In this document: one piece after another, positions 1-9,803 of the stretch
Layout: each line of letters opens with the position of its first letter
How positions within the stretch are numbered: the first letter of the stretch is position 1
Origin: Gammaproteobacteria bacterium
GTDB lineage: Bacteria; Pseudomonadota; Gammaproteobacteria; DSM-16500
DNA: 34,716 nt
Direction: 5' to 3'
Assembly: GCA_019634835.1 (NCBI GenBank)
Contig: JAHCAO010000018.1
Location: 1-34,716 of the forward strand
Program-made: the position numbers and the translations under genes
Notes under the pieces: generated by a model
Databases searched by the model: none
Told to the model about the DNA's origin: nothing
Seen by the model: only the letters and a program-made list of their open reading frames with translations

Positions 1-3000
1 CCATAACTAATGCGCCAATGTGTGTTTGATTTGTAGTAATCGCAACCCTCCCTAATATACGCGCCGTAAATCCTCTTATTTTAACGCATACTTCACCTGC
101 TTCATCACACAAATCAATATCAAGCTTTTGTATTGCATTCGATACATCTGCATTTCTTCTCACCAATGCCCACATCTTGGGGGAGAAAGGTTTTAAAATG
201 GTTATCTTATCCAATGAAAATGGCAATATCGGAAAAGATGCATTCTCTTCTTGTAACGAGCGAAATATGATACCTACTCCTATGGCTGCATCTAATAAAC
301 TCGGATGGAGTTGATAGTCTTTAAATGTATTCATGATACTATCAGGTAATCGCAATGACACTAATGCTACATTGCGCTCTTTATTCACGTACATTTTCTC
401 TAATCCGCGAGCAGAAAAATAATCGTAAATTTTTGAAATTATTCTTGGCTCTTCATGACAGTGTGATTGTAATTCTGTTAAGTTAATGGGATGACTCATT
501 TTTGAAAGATTCAAAAGATGCGCCACACCTTGGCTATGCACTACAATTTCATTTTCTTTTTCTGTAGTTACTTCAAAAAATATGATATTTTTTTCTTCAG
601 GATAAAGTGAAATAGTAACAGAAGTAGGCTCATTTATAATAATTGGTCGTGTCCACACTATATTTTTAAACTGAATTACTTGTTTGCTTGCATCAAATTC
701 ATCTAACACTTCACGAATAGCTTGGTCAGCCATCTCAAGATAAGCAACGCCGGGTAAAATTTTAATACCTTGGATCACATGGTCTTTTAAAAAAAATTCT
801 TCTCCTGTAAATATCGAAGTATATTTTAATTCTGACATATTAGATTTGTTTTCTTGTAATAAAGGATGCAGAATAGTTTTAAAGTGAGGCTGAGAAACCG
901 TATCAACAGAGGTCTCTATCCAATATTTTTCTTTTGCAAAGGGATATGTCGGCAATGCAACTGTCTTACGTCCTCTACTGAAATACCATTTTTCCCAATC
1001 AATAGGTATGCCTTTGTTCCACAAGTCCATTAAAAAAGTGGGCAAGGCGTGTAGAATATCTACCAGATCTAGAAAAGAACTATTTTTAAAATTAAAAGAT
1101 TGTGCATTACTGCCAATATTAACATACAAAGGATATTTAATACTTTGAGGTAGCTTCTCTTCAACTACACTATTTTCTTGAAAACTCTGTTCTAACCAAA
1201 CATTGGCATTTGGAATTTCATGAATTATTTTATTAAACTGTTTAAGTAGAATGTAAGGCTTATTTCGGTTAATGCGATACTCACGCTCTTTAATTTTGGC
1301 TACAATTTTTTCTTGAGTAATTTCTCTAGAATCAAGAAATAATTCAACGATTTCCCCCTGAGTTAATACTTCATCAACCATAAGATCAATAATTTCTAAT
1401 ATCCCAGGATTATTAATATAAATTTTCTCGGTTAAATCCCATTTTTGATTAAGCTTCTTCAAACAGAAAAGTAATAGTACTAATAATAATATCTGCTGAT
1501 TATTATCAAGTATTCCTGGTTTATGTAACGCATTTTTGATATTTATTCCATTTTTTTCTAAAACTTCCTTCCATTCTAAAATATATTTTTTGAATGTATA
1601 TTGATTAATTTCTAATTGACGACATTTTTCAAAAATATTATTTTTCGCATCAATATTCTTTTCTAACTCTCTCATTAGTGTATGGCAATAAGCTGCAGGT
1701 ATATAGTACGGTTCAATAAATATTTTTTGTTTGACATCGTAAAAACTGATGCGAGGCCGCTTTAGATGAAGTGTTTCCTTCTTACCCATTAGAAATTGAA
1801 TAGCGGAATTAAAGTCAAGCATACCACTCATGACAGCATTATTTATGTTGCTCCCCATAAGAAAGCGGGGCTGTAACCCAGTTTCAAATAAAGCTTTACT
1901 TATAATAAATAATGCAAGAAAATTTTTAACAAGCTGAAAAGATGTTTCAGAGCTATGAAATTTTTTTAATAGGGATTTTCCTTTATCTAGTTGGCTAATT
2001 TTTTTAAAACATTCATTTTCCAGTTTTTTAAGTACCGGATAAAGTTGACAAGCATCGCTGAATTTGGAATATGAAAATCCTAATGCAGGCCCCAATCGTA
2101 ATATCAAAGATTGCTCTTGAAATATAGTACCTTTATTATAAACATCATGGGAACCTTGATTGGTTTGTTCAAGAAACTGAACTAAGTCTCTTTTGTTCCG
2201 TACAATGGCTCCAAGTTTATAGTTAAACAGCTCTCTCCCTGTCGCCAAGGTATAACAGATATCGTCTAATGATTGATTTTGAAACGTTTCTGTCTGCGTA
2301 TAACGCATCCATTCTTGTGATAATTTCTTCAGACTAATTTCTTTTTTTGCAGATAATATAAAAGGCAAATATAGTTCTGTTTTTTTACGTGTCTTTTTCA
2401 AATATTGAGGAAAATACTCTTCTAATATTATATAAGCATTCACTCCCGCAGCTCCAAATGAACTCACTCCAGCTCTCCTCACAGGAATTGATTTAGGCAA
2501 TTTCCAATCAGCAAGCTCTTTCGATAAACAGAATGGTGAATTTTCAAAATCAATAATAGGATTGACAGTAGTGATATTTAGAGTTTTAGGAATTTTTTTA
2601 TGCTGCATCATGAGTAAAACCTTAATAACACCAGCAACTCCTGCTGCACCCTCTAGATGACCTATATTGGTTTTAACAGAACCGATATGACAATACTGCT
2701 TTTGTTTTGTATGAAATGCTCGAGTTAACGCCTCTATTTCAATTGGATCACCTAATGAAGTTCCTGTCCCATGTGCCTCTTGATATGTAATACTTTCAGA
2801 AGAAATTTTACAGTTTAAAATGGCTTCGGCTATGACTCTCTGTTGTGCTTCTACTTTAGGAACTGTGAGCGACTTTGTTTTTCCACTATGATGAACCGAT
2901 GAGCTTTTCAAAATTCCATAAATATGATGCTGTTTTTCCAGCGCTTTTTCTAGAGGTTCAAGTAATAATACACCCACACCTTCACCAGGAACATATCCAT

Positions 3001-3742
3001 CCGCTCTCGAATCGAACGTTTTACATTGTCCATCAGGACTTAACATGTTCGCTTTAGAAAAAGAAATATACTTCCATGGGTGACATATAATATTTACCCC
3101 TGCAACAATAGAATACTCACTGGTACCACCTAATAAATTTTTTCTTGCCTCATGTAAAGCCACAAGAGATGAAGCGCATGCATTGTCAATTGATTGACTT
3201 TCACCTGTTAAATTGAAAAAATAAGACAAACGATTTGCTACAATGCCTTCATAAGAACCCAAACAAACATAGCTATTTATTTGTATCTCTGGTGCAACAA
3301 GATATTGATAATAATCTGTCGAAGCCACACCTACATAGACAGATGTATTACCTTTCTGTAATTTGCTAAGTGACACGCCAGCATCCTCTATGCAATGCCA
3401 CGTTTCCTCTAGTAATAACCGTTGCTGAGGATCCATATTCTCAGCCTCTAGAGGAGAAATATGGAAAAAAGGTGCATCAAAAGTATCAATTTGATTCAAT
3501 AAACCACCCCATTTACTAACACTTTTGTTGAAAGCATTTCGATCGGTAGAATAGTATTTAGATACATCCCATCGATCTGGGGTAATTTCATGAATGCTAT
3601 TTATTCCTTTTCTTAGGTTATCCCAGAACTGATTATAATTGTCAGCTCCTGGAAATCGACATGATATACCAATAATAGCTATTTCAGTAAAAGACGGTTT
3701 TACGGTTGATATATCCTGTAACTGTCTTTTTTTGGATCTCAT
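1..3742 (-). CDS. Modular trans-AT type I PKS (KS-AT remnant-DH), 3' end beyond window
   Basis: N-terminal 1247 codons of a multimodular polyketide synthase that stays open at the left edge. The ATG at 3742 has a strong upstream GAGGAG. There is no loading or docking domain: a ketosynthase begins near residue 18 (IAIIGISCRFPGA) and carries Cys189 (NACASS), His324 (EAHGTGT) and His362 (NIGHLEG), the full condensing triad. Residues about 545-900 resemble an acyltransferase but lack both GQGxQ and the GHSxG nucleophile (FLMGSNINN near residue 630). The usual post-AT linker (LPTYPF) follows near 927. A dehydratase starts near 957 (HPLLQ), with catalytic His988 in HVIQGIKILP and Asp1151 in LLDAAIG. 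It therefore needs an acyltransferase supplied in trans, as found at 21141. KR, ACP and further modules presumably lie to the left. Confidence 0.95.
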   Translation of the reverse strand, partial: MRSKKRQLQDISTVKPSFTEIAIIGISCRFPGADNYNQFWDNLRKGINSIHEITPDRWDVSKYYSTDRNAFNKSVSKWGGLLNQIDTFDAPFFHISPLEAENMDPQQRLLLEETWHCIEDAGVSLSKLQKGNTSVYVGVASTDYYQYLVAPEIQINSYVCLGSYEGIVANRLSYFFNLTGESQSIDNACASSLVALHEARKNLLGGTSEYSIVAGVNIICHPWKYISFSKANMLSPDGQCKTFDSRADGYVPGEGVGVLLLEPLEKALEKQHHIYGILKSSSVHHSGKTKSLTVPKVEAQQRVIAEAILNCKISSESITYQEAHGTGTSLGDPIEIEALTRAFHTKQKQYCHIGSVKTNIGHLEGAAGVAGVIKVLLMMQHKKIPKTLNITTVNPIIDFENSPFCLSKELADWKLPKSIPVRRAGVSSFGAAGVNAYIILEEYFPQYLKKTRKKTELYLPFILSAKKEISLKKLSQEWMRYTQTETFQNQSLDDICYTLATGRELFNYKLGAIVRNKRDLVQFLEQTNQGSHDVYNKGTIFQEQSLILRLGPALGFSYSKFSDACQLYPVLKKLENECFKKISQLDKGKSLLKKFHSSETSFQLVKNFLALFIISKALFETGLQPRFLMGSNINNAVMSGMLDFNSAIQFLMGKKETLHLKRPRISFYDVKQKIFIEPYYIPAAYCHTLMRELEKNIDAKNNIFEKCRQLEINQYTFKKYILEWKEVLEKNGINIKNALHKPGILDNNQQILLLVLLLFCLKKLNQKWDLTEKIYINNPGILEIIDLMVDEVLTQGEIVELFLDSREITQEKIVAKIKEREYRINRNKPYILLKQFNKIIHEIPNANVWLEQSFQENSVVEEKLPQSIKYPLYVNIGSNAQSFNFKNSSFLDLVDILHALPTFLMDLWNKGIPIDWEKWYFSRGRKTVALPTYPFAKEKYWIETSVDTVSQPHFKTILHPLLQENKSNMSELKYTSIFTGEEFFLKDHVIQGIKILPGVAYLEMADQAIREVLDEFDASKQVIQFKNIVWTRPIIINEPTSVTISLYPEEKNIIFFEVTTEKENEIVVHSQGVAHLLNLSKMSHPINLTELQSHCHEEPRIISKIYDYFSARGLEKMYVNKERNVALVSLRLPDSIMNTFKDYQLHPSLLDAAIGVGIIFRSLQEENASFPILPFSLDKITILKPFSPKMWALVRRNADVSNAIQKLDIDLCDEAGEVCVKIRGFTARILGRVAITTNQTHIGALVM

Positions 3743-3920
3743 ACTACTCCTCGAATCTATAAGATCTTTATCTATATTTATAACTTTATTTATAAATATA
3801 GCACATTCTATTACAGACAGTTTATTTCACTTACAAAAGAGGAAAACAGATGAATGATAAATTCATAGTAATTGAAAGTATTACTTTTTTAAAAAATGAT
3901 TAAAAATAATACTATAAAAT
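3743..3920 (-). promoter_or_regulatory. Leader of the PKS gene, homologous to the methyltransferase leader
   Basis: The untranslated region upstream of the PKS start can be aligned with the region upstream of the methyltransferase gene (9620-9795). Shared in order from the start codon are AGGAGT, GAATCTA(T/C)AAG, a TATTTATAAA block, a CTTTT(G/A)TAAGTG block and an A/T-rich block ending near AATCATTTTTA, all in transcription-sense or its complement. This suggests a duplicated promoter and 5' UTR. No exact -35/-10 pair can be assigned. Confidence 0.5.
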
Positions 3921-3963
3921 ATTTATATGTATTGCGTTTTACTTGTCATCTTAATATAGTGAA

Positions 3964-4947
3964 TCACATATTATTTGGAATAACACTCCTCATATAATCA
4001 TGATATAATTTTCCTAAACGTTCTATAAATTCTAACGATAGTTCAAAATTATGAAGCGTGATATGCTCAACATTAATACCTAAAGGAATATAAATTTCTT
4101 CATCGTGCATATAATTCAAAATTTCTTGAAAGATATTAACAGCAACCTTAGCTGATCGCCAACCAATTCCAATGTCTGCTTTAAATAGTTCACGTTCAAT
4201 TGACTTCGGAACAATCACACCTAACCAACGCAAAAAATCTAAATCCTTATGTGTTGAAATGGGAGCAAAACTTAAAAAAATCCTGCTAGGTGAAATTTCT
4301 TGCTGACGACAAATATTAGCATAATCTTTAAGTAAAAGTTTAATGCTTAATGGTTCATAAATAATTTGGCTTGTAAAAAATGCTAATCCATGTTTGCTCT
4401 TTCTGAGCAAACGATAAGGCTCATCTTTGTTTTGATCATTATAACGACGTGTTTGAATAGTGATGCCTCCACAAAAAAGATCTTGCTGATGATGTACTTG
4501 TATATAATCACTCATTTCTATCAAATCTGGCCCAGGATATGAAATTTTACTTGTTGTTCCTCCTACTAAGATACAAGTTCGTATGTTATGCTGATATGTA
4601 ATTGTTTCAAGCCATTTTAATTGTTCCTCCCAAGGTTCATAAACCGTACAATGATTTAATACGACATCTAAATGTTCATAAGAAGCTTTTTCTAACATTT
4701 GTGCAAACAAAGCCGGGTTCATTTTAGGCATGTACGATTCTGTCCGTTTTATTTCTTTATGATTCTCCTCTCGAATTTCAGGAATATTAACTGCATCAAT
4801 GGCAATGGGCGAGCTCATTAATAAATCGATTGCACAATCAATATAAGCATCTAAACTTTCTTCTCCAATTGTATGTGAAGGTGGTAATAATTCATAAAAA
4901 ATAACGGGAAAACTAGGGTTAACAATTTTATTACGTAAATTTTTCAT
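3964..4947 (-). CDS. Methylenetetrahydrofolate reductase-like TIM-barrel protein, partner of MetE
   Basis: A 327-residue soluble protein that looks like the catalytic barrel of methylenetetrahydrofolate reductases (E. coli MetF is about 296 residues). The recognisable stretches are VNIPEIREE near residue 54 and the loop VGGTTSKISYPGP near residue 128, in the place of the MetF substrate/FAD region. I cannot confirm the FAD-binding residues, so it may be a divergent reductase or another folate-handling barrel. It starts 19 bases after the metE stop, so the two are very likely cotranscribed. MetF-type enzymes make the 5-methyl-THF that MetE uses. Either this is housekeeping methionine synthesis, or it tops up methyl groups for the methyltransferases of the PKS cluster. 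Confidence 0.6.
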   Translation of the reverse strand: MKNLRNKIVNPSFPVIFYELLPPSHTIGEESLDAYIDCAIDLLMSSPIAIDAVNIPEIREENHKEIKRTESYMPKMNPALFAQMLEKASYEHLDVVLNHCTVYEPWEEQLKWLETITYQHNIRTCILVGGTTSKISYPGPDLIEMSDYIQVHHQQDLFCGGITIQTRRYNDQNKDEPYRLLRKSKHGLAFFTSQIIYEPLSIKLLLKDYANICRQQEISPSRIFLSFAPISTHKDLDFLRWLGVIVPKSIERELFKADIGIGWRSAKVAVNIFQEILNYMHDEEIYIPLGINVEHITLHNFELSLEFIERLGKLYHDYMRSVIPNNM

Positions 4948-4966
4948 AAAAATTATTTTTTTCCCA

Positions 4967-7249
4967 TTAATTTTTCACGTATTGTTTTCTTAATAAATTT
5001 GCAGATTTTACCATATTTTTCAAAGCCTTATCTACGTCAGACCACGCACGAGTTTTGAGACCACAATCTGGATTAATCCATAATTTTTCAATCGAAATGA
5101 GAGTTGATGCTTTTTCAATTAACTTTTTAATCTCCCTTACAGATGGAATACGTAGAGAATGAACATCATAAACACCAAGACCTATCTCATTTGGGTAAGA
5201 AAAATTTTTAAATGCTTCTAATAGCTCCATATTAGAGCGAGAAGCTTCAATAGAGATAACATCAGCATCCATTTCAGCAATTGCATTAATAATTTCATTA
5301 AATTTGGAATAACACATATGAGTATGTATTTGTGTACTATCCTTTACACCACTTGATACCAATTTAAAGAAATAAATTGCTTCTTTTAGATACCCTGCTC
5401 TTTGTTTTTCACAAAGTGGCAACCCTTCACGAAAGGCTGGCTCATCAATCTGAATGACATTAATTCCAGCCTGTTCAAGCTCAATAACTTCATCCCGTAA
5501 AGCCAAGGCAATTTGTTCAGCAGTTTTATAACGTGATTGATTATCCCGTACAAAAGACCACATAAGCATTGTGATAGGTCCAGTTAACACCCCTTTTACA
5601 GGCTTATAAGTCAATGATTGAGCATATGCTATCCAAGAAATGGTTATGGAATGAGATCGAGAGATGTCACCATAAATAATAGGAGGCTTAACACAACGCG
5701 AACCATAACTTTGTACCCAGCCATTCGTTGTTAAAATAAAACCTTCAAGTTGCTCAGCAAAATATTCCACCATATCACTGCGCTCTGACTCACCATGAAC
5801 GAAAACATCTAATCCTAATTTTTCTTGTTTTTCGATCACTTTTTGAATTTCCTGCCGTATACATTCTTCGTATTCGACAATGTTAAGCATACCATTTTTT
5901 AAATCACTTCGTAATTTTCTAATTGAAGATGTTTGTGGAAATGAACCAACGGTGGTAGTAGGCAATAATGGAAGCTTTAACACTTCTTGTTGTAATTTTC
6001 GGCGCATAGCATAAGGATTACGTTCAAGTTTCAATTCATTAATTTTTTTGCATCGTTTTTTTACTTCAGAATTATGAATACGAGATGAATGCTGTTTTTC
6101 CCGAATAATGCGCTGATTTTCAGCCAAGACGTCTGCGATAGCATCCTCTCCTTCATTCAAAGCCTTTGCTAAATAAACAATTTCTCGCGTCTTTTGTTTA
6201 GAAAAAGCAAGCCATTGTTTTAACTCTTTATCAAGTGTTATCTCTGTATCTAAATCGACTGGGCAATGTAAAAATGAACAAGAACCAGCTATCCATAATT
6301 TATCTTCTAATGTTTGCTTTAATGGTTTTAATTTATGAAGCGTCCGCTTCAAATCTATTTTCCAAACATTGCGACCATCAATAATACCTAATGATAAAAT
6401 AACATTAGGTCTTAATTTTTCAACTACTTTTGAAATTTGCTCAAATGATCGTACTGCATCTACATGCAATCCAGTAACAGGTAACTGACAAGTAAATTCT
6501 AAATTTTCCCCTAAACCTCCAAAATAAGTTGTTAACAAAATATTTAATTTTTCATGTTCTATCGCATGATATGTTTTTACAAATGCTTCACGCCAAGATT
6601 CTGGAAGATCAAGTACTAAAATAGGTTCATCAATTTGAATCCATTTTATTCCAAGTGAAAGTAATTTAGTAAAAATTTCCTGATAGACCTTAATCAAACG
6701 CGTTAATAAACTTAATTTATCAAAAGGAAAATTTGTTTTACTTAGCCACAAATAACTTAAAGGGCCTAATATAACCGGCTTTACTTTATAACCCAATGCA
6801 TGTGCTTCATTAATTTCATCAAACAATTTAAAAGATGATAATTGAAAAGATTGTGCTTGATTTAACTCCGGAACAATATAGTGATAATTTGTATCGAACC
6901 ATTTTGTCATTTCGCAGGGTCGTATTTTATCTCCATAAGGTGCTTGCCCTCTTGCCATTTGGAAATAAGTTGCAAAATCAACCTGATCATTTTTAACTTT
7001 AAACCGAGATGGTATAACTCCAAGCATGGTAGTCATATCTAATACATGATCATACCAAGAAAAATCCCCTACAGGTAACCAATCTAAACCACTATTGGCT
7101 TGTATACCCCAATTTTCATGGCGAATTTGCTGGCCTTTTTTTGCTAATTCAGTTTCATTAATCTCACCTTTCCAATACGCTTCGAGAGCAAATTTTAGTT
7201 GGCGATGTGCACCAATACGAGGAAAACCCAAGCTATGAGTTGTAATCAT
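4967..7249 (-). CDS. metE: Cobalamin-independent methionine synthase
   Basis: About 760 residues, the family's usual length (E. coli MetE is 753). It transfers the methyl group of 5-methyltetrahydropteroyl-triglutamate to homocysteine in the cytoplasm. The N-terminal barrel starts with the family signature HSLGFPRIGAHRQLK. The C-terminal barrel carries the zinc ligands: His and Cys in IHTHMCYS, the Glu in VISIEASRS, and the Cys in NPDCGLKTR. TTVGSFPQT marks the start of the second barrel. The ATG at 7249 matches homologue N-termini; an in-frame TTG at 7261 would add four residues, and neither has an ideally spaced Shine-Dalgarno. It is followed at 19 bases by the MetF-like gene. No SAM riboswitch or MetJ-box array is evident upstream. 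Confidence 0.93.
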   Translation of the reverse strand: MITTHSLGFPRIGAHRQLKFALEAYWKGEINETELAKKGQQIRHENWGIQANSGLDWLPVGDFSWYDHVLDMTTMLGVIPSRFKVKNDQVDFATYFQMARGQAPYGDKIRPCEMTKWFDTNYHYIVPELNQAQSFQLSSFKLFDEINEAHALGYKVKPVILGPLSYLWLSKTNFPFDKLSLLTRLIKVYQEIFTKLLSLGIKWIQIDEPILVLDLPESWREAFVKTYHAIEHEKLNILLTTYFGGLGENLEFTCQLPVTGLHVDAVRSFEQISKVVEKLRPNVILSLGIIDGRNVWKIDLKRTLHKLKPLKQTLEDKLWIAGSCSFLHCPVDLDTEITLDKELKQWLAFSKQKTREIVYLAKALNEGEDAIADVLAENQRIIREKQHSSRIHNSEVKKRCKKINELKLERNPYAMRRKLQQEVLKLPLLPTTTVGSFPQTSSIRKLRSDLKNGMLNIVEYEECIRQEIQKVIEKQEKLGLDVFVHGESERSDMVEYFAEQLEGFILTTNGWVQSYGSRCVKPPIIYGDISRSHSITISWIAYAQSLTYKPVKGVLTGPITMLMWSFVRDNQSRYKTAEQIALALRDEVIELEQAGINVIQIDEPAFREGLPLCEKQRAGYLKEAIYFFKLVSSGVKDSTQIHTHMCYSKFNEIINAIAEMDADVISIEASRSNMELLEAFKNFSYPNEIGLGVYDVHSLRIPSVREIKKLIEKASTLISIEKLWINPDCGLKTRAWSDVDKALKNMVKSANLLRKQYVKN

Positions 7250-7557
7250 CCTTATATCCAAATTAAAAATCTACTTCAATTAATTTTTTCTAAAACTAAC
7301 TTTAATTTAAAACATTATATTTCACTAAAAAACTGATATATGGATATTATAAGCTGTGTAATCATGTATTCTTCATTATTTTATAGCACATACTTAATTA
7401 ACTTGATATATACTTATCTAACTAAAAGAGACATTTTTCAATATCTAGCAAAAATAATTTAAGATGTACTTATATACCCTCCTAGTTAAATGATATAATA
7501 CGTTCACTAAATCTTAATCGTATTATCTATTATTCAGCTTTAACACTTTAAAATTCA
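7250..7557. other. Gene-free A/T-rich spacer upstream of metE
   Basis: About 300 bases between the start of metE and the stop of the antiporter gene. A possible minus-strand -10 hexamer TATAAT lies at 7314-7319, about 65 bases upstream of metE, without a convincing -35. No terminator hairpin, riboswitch fold or small ORF with a ribosome-binding site was seen. Confidence 0.4.
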
Positions 7558-8826
7558 TTATTTATTTTTTTTCAGAATAAAAGTTAATAATGGCGAAGCC
7601 ATTGTTGTTGTTACTAAAGTCATAATCACCATCATGGTAAATAATGTAGGAGAAATAATATGATTTTGTAGGCCAATATTTAAAATAATTAACTCCATAA
7701 CACCACGTGTATTCATTAATACACCATACGCTGTAGCATCCCGCCAATTTATGCCACAACTATGTGAGGTTATAATACATGGGATTAATTTACTACTAAC
7801 AGCGACAACGATAATAAGAAAAGTGATCATCCATAAATAATATGTATTAATTAAATAAAAATTTGTATTAAGTCCAGTAAAAGTAAAAAATAATGGGAGT
7901 AAACAAGATACAGAAAAAAATTGAAGTTTAGCTCGAAGATACTCTGCGAATTTCCCTTTTGGCATTATGGTACCTGCAATAAACGAACCAAATGCAGAAT
8001 ATAATCCAATTTTATCAACAATTACTGCACACAGCATTAAAATAATAAATATAAACGAAACGATTTTTCTTGTAGGATTTATTTTTTCATTAAAATGACT
8101 TGGAAATACTTTACGTAATATTTTTCCTAAAAAAATCATTAATATAACATATAATAATGTTCCTAATAATGTAATATAAACAATCAACGGATTGTGTATA
8201 GATATTGTTAATACTAATGCAATTAATCCCCATGCAAATGCATCTTCAATAGAGGCAGATATTAGAGCTAACGATCCTAATGAAGATTTAGTAATACGCT
8301 TTTCATCCATGATTCGCACTAAAACAGGAAAGGCAGTAATAGAGATTGCAGAACCAAAATAAATAGCAGCCACTATTTTAGACACATTATCAATTATTAA
8401 CTCCTTTGTATCTATGAACGTTATAAATAAAGCACCAATTACAAATGGAGTTAAAATTCCCGAGGAACAAATAAAAATAACTGACTTAAATTTTTTACGA
8501 ATGATATCTATATTAAATTCTAATCCTGTAATAAACATATACAATACAATACCAATCTGACTTAAAGAGAACAGAAGTGTCATTGAAGGATTAGGAATAC
8601 TATTATTATTTTCTAATATCAAAGGTGTATTTGGAAAAATCCAATATTGCAACTCAGGAAACAACATTCCAAATATTGAAGGTCCTAAGACAATTCCTGT
8701 TAACATTTCACACACAACTTCAGTTTGCTCAAAGTATTGAGTGCCTATCCAAATAATTAATTGGCATGATAAAAGAATAATAGCTATTTGTAAAAATAAG
8801 TGCGTTGTTAAATCATAATATGCCAT
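7558..8826 (-). CDS. Cation/proton antiporter, CPA2 (Kef/CHX-like) family
   Basis: A 422-residue polytopic membrane protein with about a dozen hydrophobic segments. It exchanges a monovalent cation (Na+ or K+) for protons across the inner membrane. Family marks are EMLTGIVLGPSIFG (residues about 40-53), the discontinuous-helix region AISITAFPVLVRIMDEKRIT, and ISASIEDAFAW, whose Asp corresponds to the ion-binding Asp of the family. GSFIAGTIMPKG follows near residue 282. There is no C-terminal RCK/TrkA-N domain, so it is the short, transport-only form. It lies between metE and the methyltransferase gene, with spacers on both sides. Antiporters of this family occur in many polyketide clusters, where a self-protection or export role is often assumed but seldom shown. 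Confidence 0.85.
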   Translation of the reverse strand: MAYYDLTTHLFLQIAIILLSCQLIIWIGTQYFEQTEVVCEMLTGIVLGPSIFGMLFPELQYWIFPNTPLILENNNSIPNPSMTLLFSLSQIGIVLYMFITGLEFNIDIIRKKFKSVIFICSSGILTPFVIGALFITFIDTKELIIDNVSKIVAAIYFGSAISITAFPVLVRIMDEKRITKSSLGSLALISASIEDAFAWGLIALVLTISIHNPLIVYITLLGTLLYVILMIFLGKILRKVFPSHFNEKINPTRKIVSFIFIILMLCAVIVDKIGLYSAFGSFIAGTIMPKGKFAEYLRAKLQFFSVSCLLPLFFTFTGLNTNFYLINTYYLWMITFLIIVVAVSSKLIPCIITSHSCGINWRDATAYGVLMNTRGVMELIILNIGLQNHIISPTLFTMMVIMTLVTTTMASPLLTFILKKNK

Positions 8827-8905
8827 ATATTATCAGTCAAAATCAGAATAAAAAATTGTGACAAAATCATGTTAACATTCATTCTAGCCATATCTTTATA
8901 AACGA

Positions 8906-9619
8906 CTATGATAACATAATAATTACAGCCCAGCGAAATGTCCATGCCCAGCGAATCTGATATTTATTGAGATGGGCTTCACGTAGGATATGAACTAATT
9001 CTTGCTTGGTGAATGCACGTAACACAGATAATGGCCCATCATGTCTTGATAAATAAGAAAAAGGCAAAACAGTCGTGATTCCCTTGATAGCAAAGTAACT
9101 AAACCAATGACGATGCAAATCATTAACAATAATTGCAAGCTGGGTTTGCTTTGCCAGCTGTTTTAATAAATGAATAAATTCCTCATCATTAAAATGATGA
9201 CAAATGTTATTAAGACAAATGATATCAAATTGAATTTTTGCAAATTCATTAGAAAAAATATCTAACATTTTGTATTGGATATTTTGATGAGCACTAGATT
9301 TTTCAATGCCATAATTTATCATAAATTGGTTTGCATCTACGCCAATTAATTCGGCTGATATTTTCTTTCTCTGTACCCATTTGTCCATTGCTCGCAGTAA
9401 ATCACCACTGCCACAACCAAGATCACCAATAATGATTTTTTTATTTTTGAAATGATTAGGATAAGCTCGATAAATATAATTAAGAGATGAAATCAATACT
9501 TGCTTGCCACCTAACCATCGATTATATATATCCAATTCGTCTAAATTCTTTTTCAATTCATCAGATTGTAGTAAGAAATCATCCATAATTTCTTTTTTGT
9601 CAGAACGATGTTTAAACAT
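8906..9619 (-). CDS. SAM-dependent methyltransferase of the type III PKS-associated kind
   Basis: A 237-residue class I methyltransferase. Motif I is IIGDLGCGSGDLL (residues about 61-73), followed by the acidic post-motif ELIGVDANQFMI that contacts the ribose. Motif IV is FDIICLNNICHHF near residue 130. The N-terminal MDDFLLQSDELKKNLDEL and a Trp-Leu-Gly-Gly turn match a type often encoded next to bacterial type III PKS genes, where the enzyme O-methylates a resorcinol-like product. It sits downstream of dpgB on the same strand behind its own leader, with AAGGAG about nine bases before the ATG. The substrate is inferred, not visible. Confidence 0.8.
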   Translation of the reverse strand: MFKHRSDKKEIMDDFLLQSDELKKNLDELDIYNRWLGGKQVLISSLNYIYRAYPNHFKNKKIIIGDLGCGSGDLLRAMDKWVQRKKISAELIGVDANQFMINYGIEKSSAHQNIQYKMLDIFSNEFAKIQFDIICLNNICHHFNDEEFIHLLKQLAKQTQLAIIVNDLHRHWFSYFAIKGITTVLPFSYLSRHDGPLSVLRAFTKQELVHILREAHLNKYQIRWAWTFRWAVIIMLS

Positions 9620-9800
9620 TATAATACACTCCTTGAATCTACAAGCTTATCCATGACTTATAGCTTTATAAATATAATACACCTCCAGATATAATGTATG
9701 CCACTTATAAAAGAGATTGTGATAAGCAAGAAAATAAAAAACTCATAAGTATTTGAAAATATTATTTTTTATTTAAATATGATTAAAATGGTATGAGTAT
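9620..9800 (-). promoter_or_regulatory. Methyltransferase leader, homologous to the PKS leader
   Basis: The spacer between dpgB and the methyltransferase gene. It shares ordered blocks with the PKS leader at 3743-3920: GAATCTACAAG next to the ribosome-binding site, TATTTATAAAG, and CTTTTATAAGTG. A shared promoter and possibly a shared regulator is the simplest reading. Confidence 0.5.
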
Positions 9801-9803
9801 GAT

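Noticed and set aside
7250..7557. Possible SAM or cobalamin riboswitch before metE
   Set aside because: No conserved riboswitch core or terminator hairpin can be recognised in this A/T-rich spacer.
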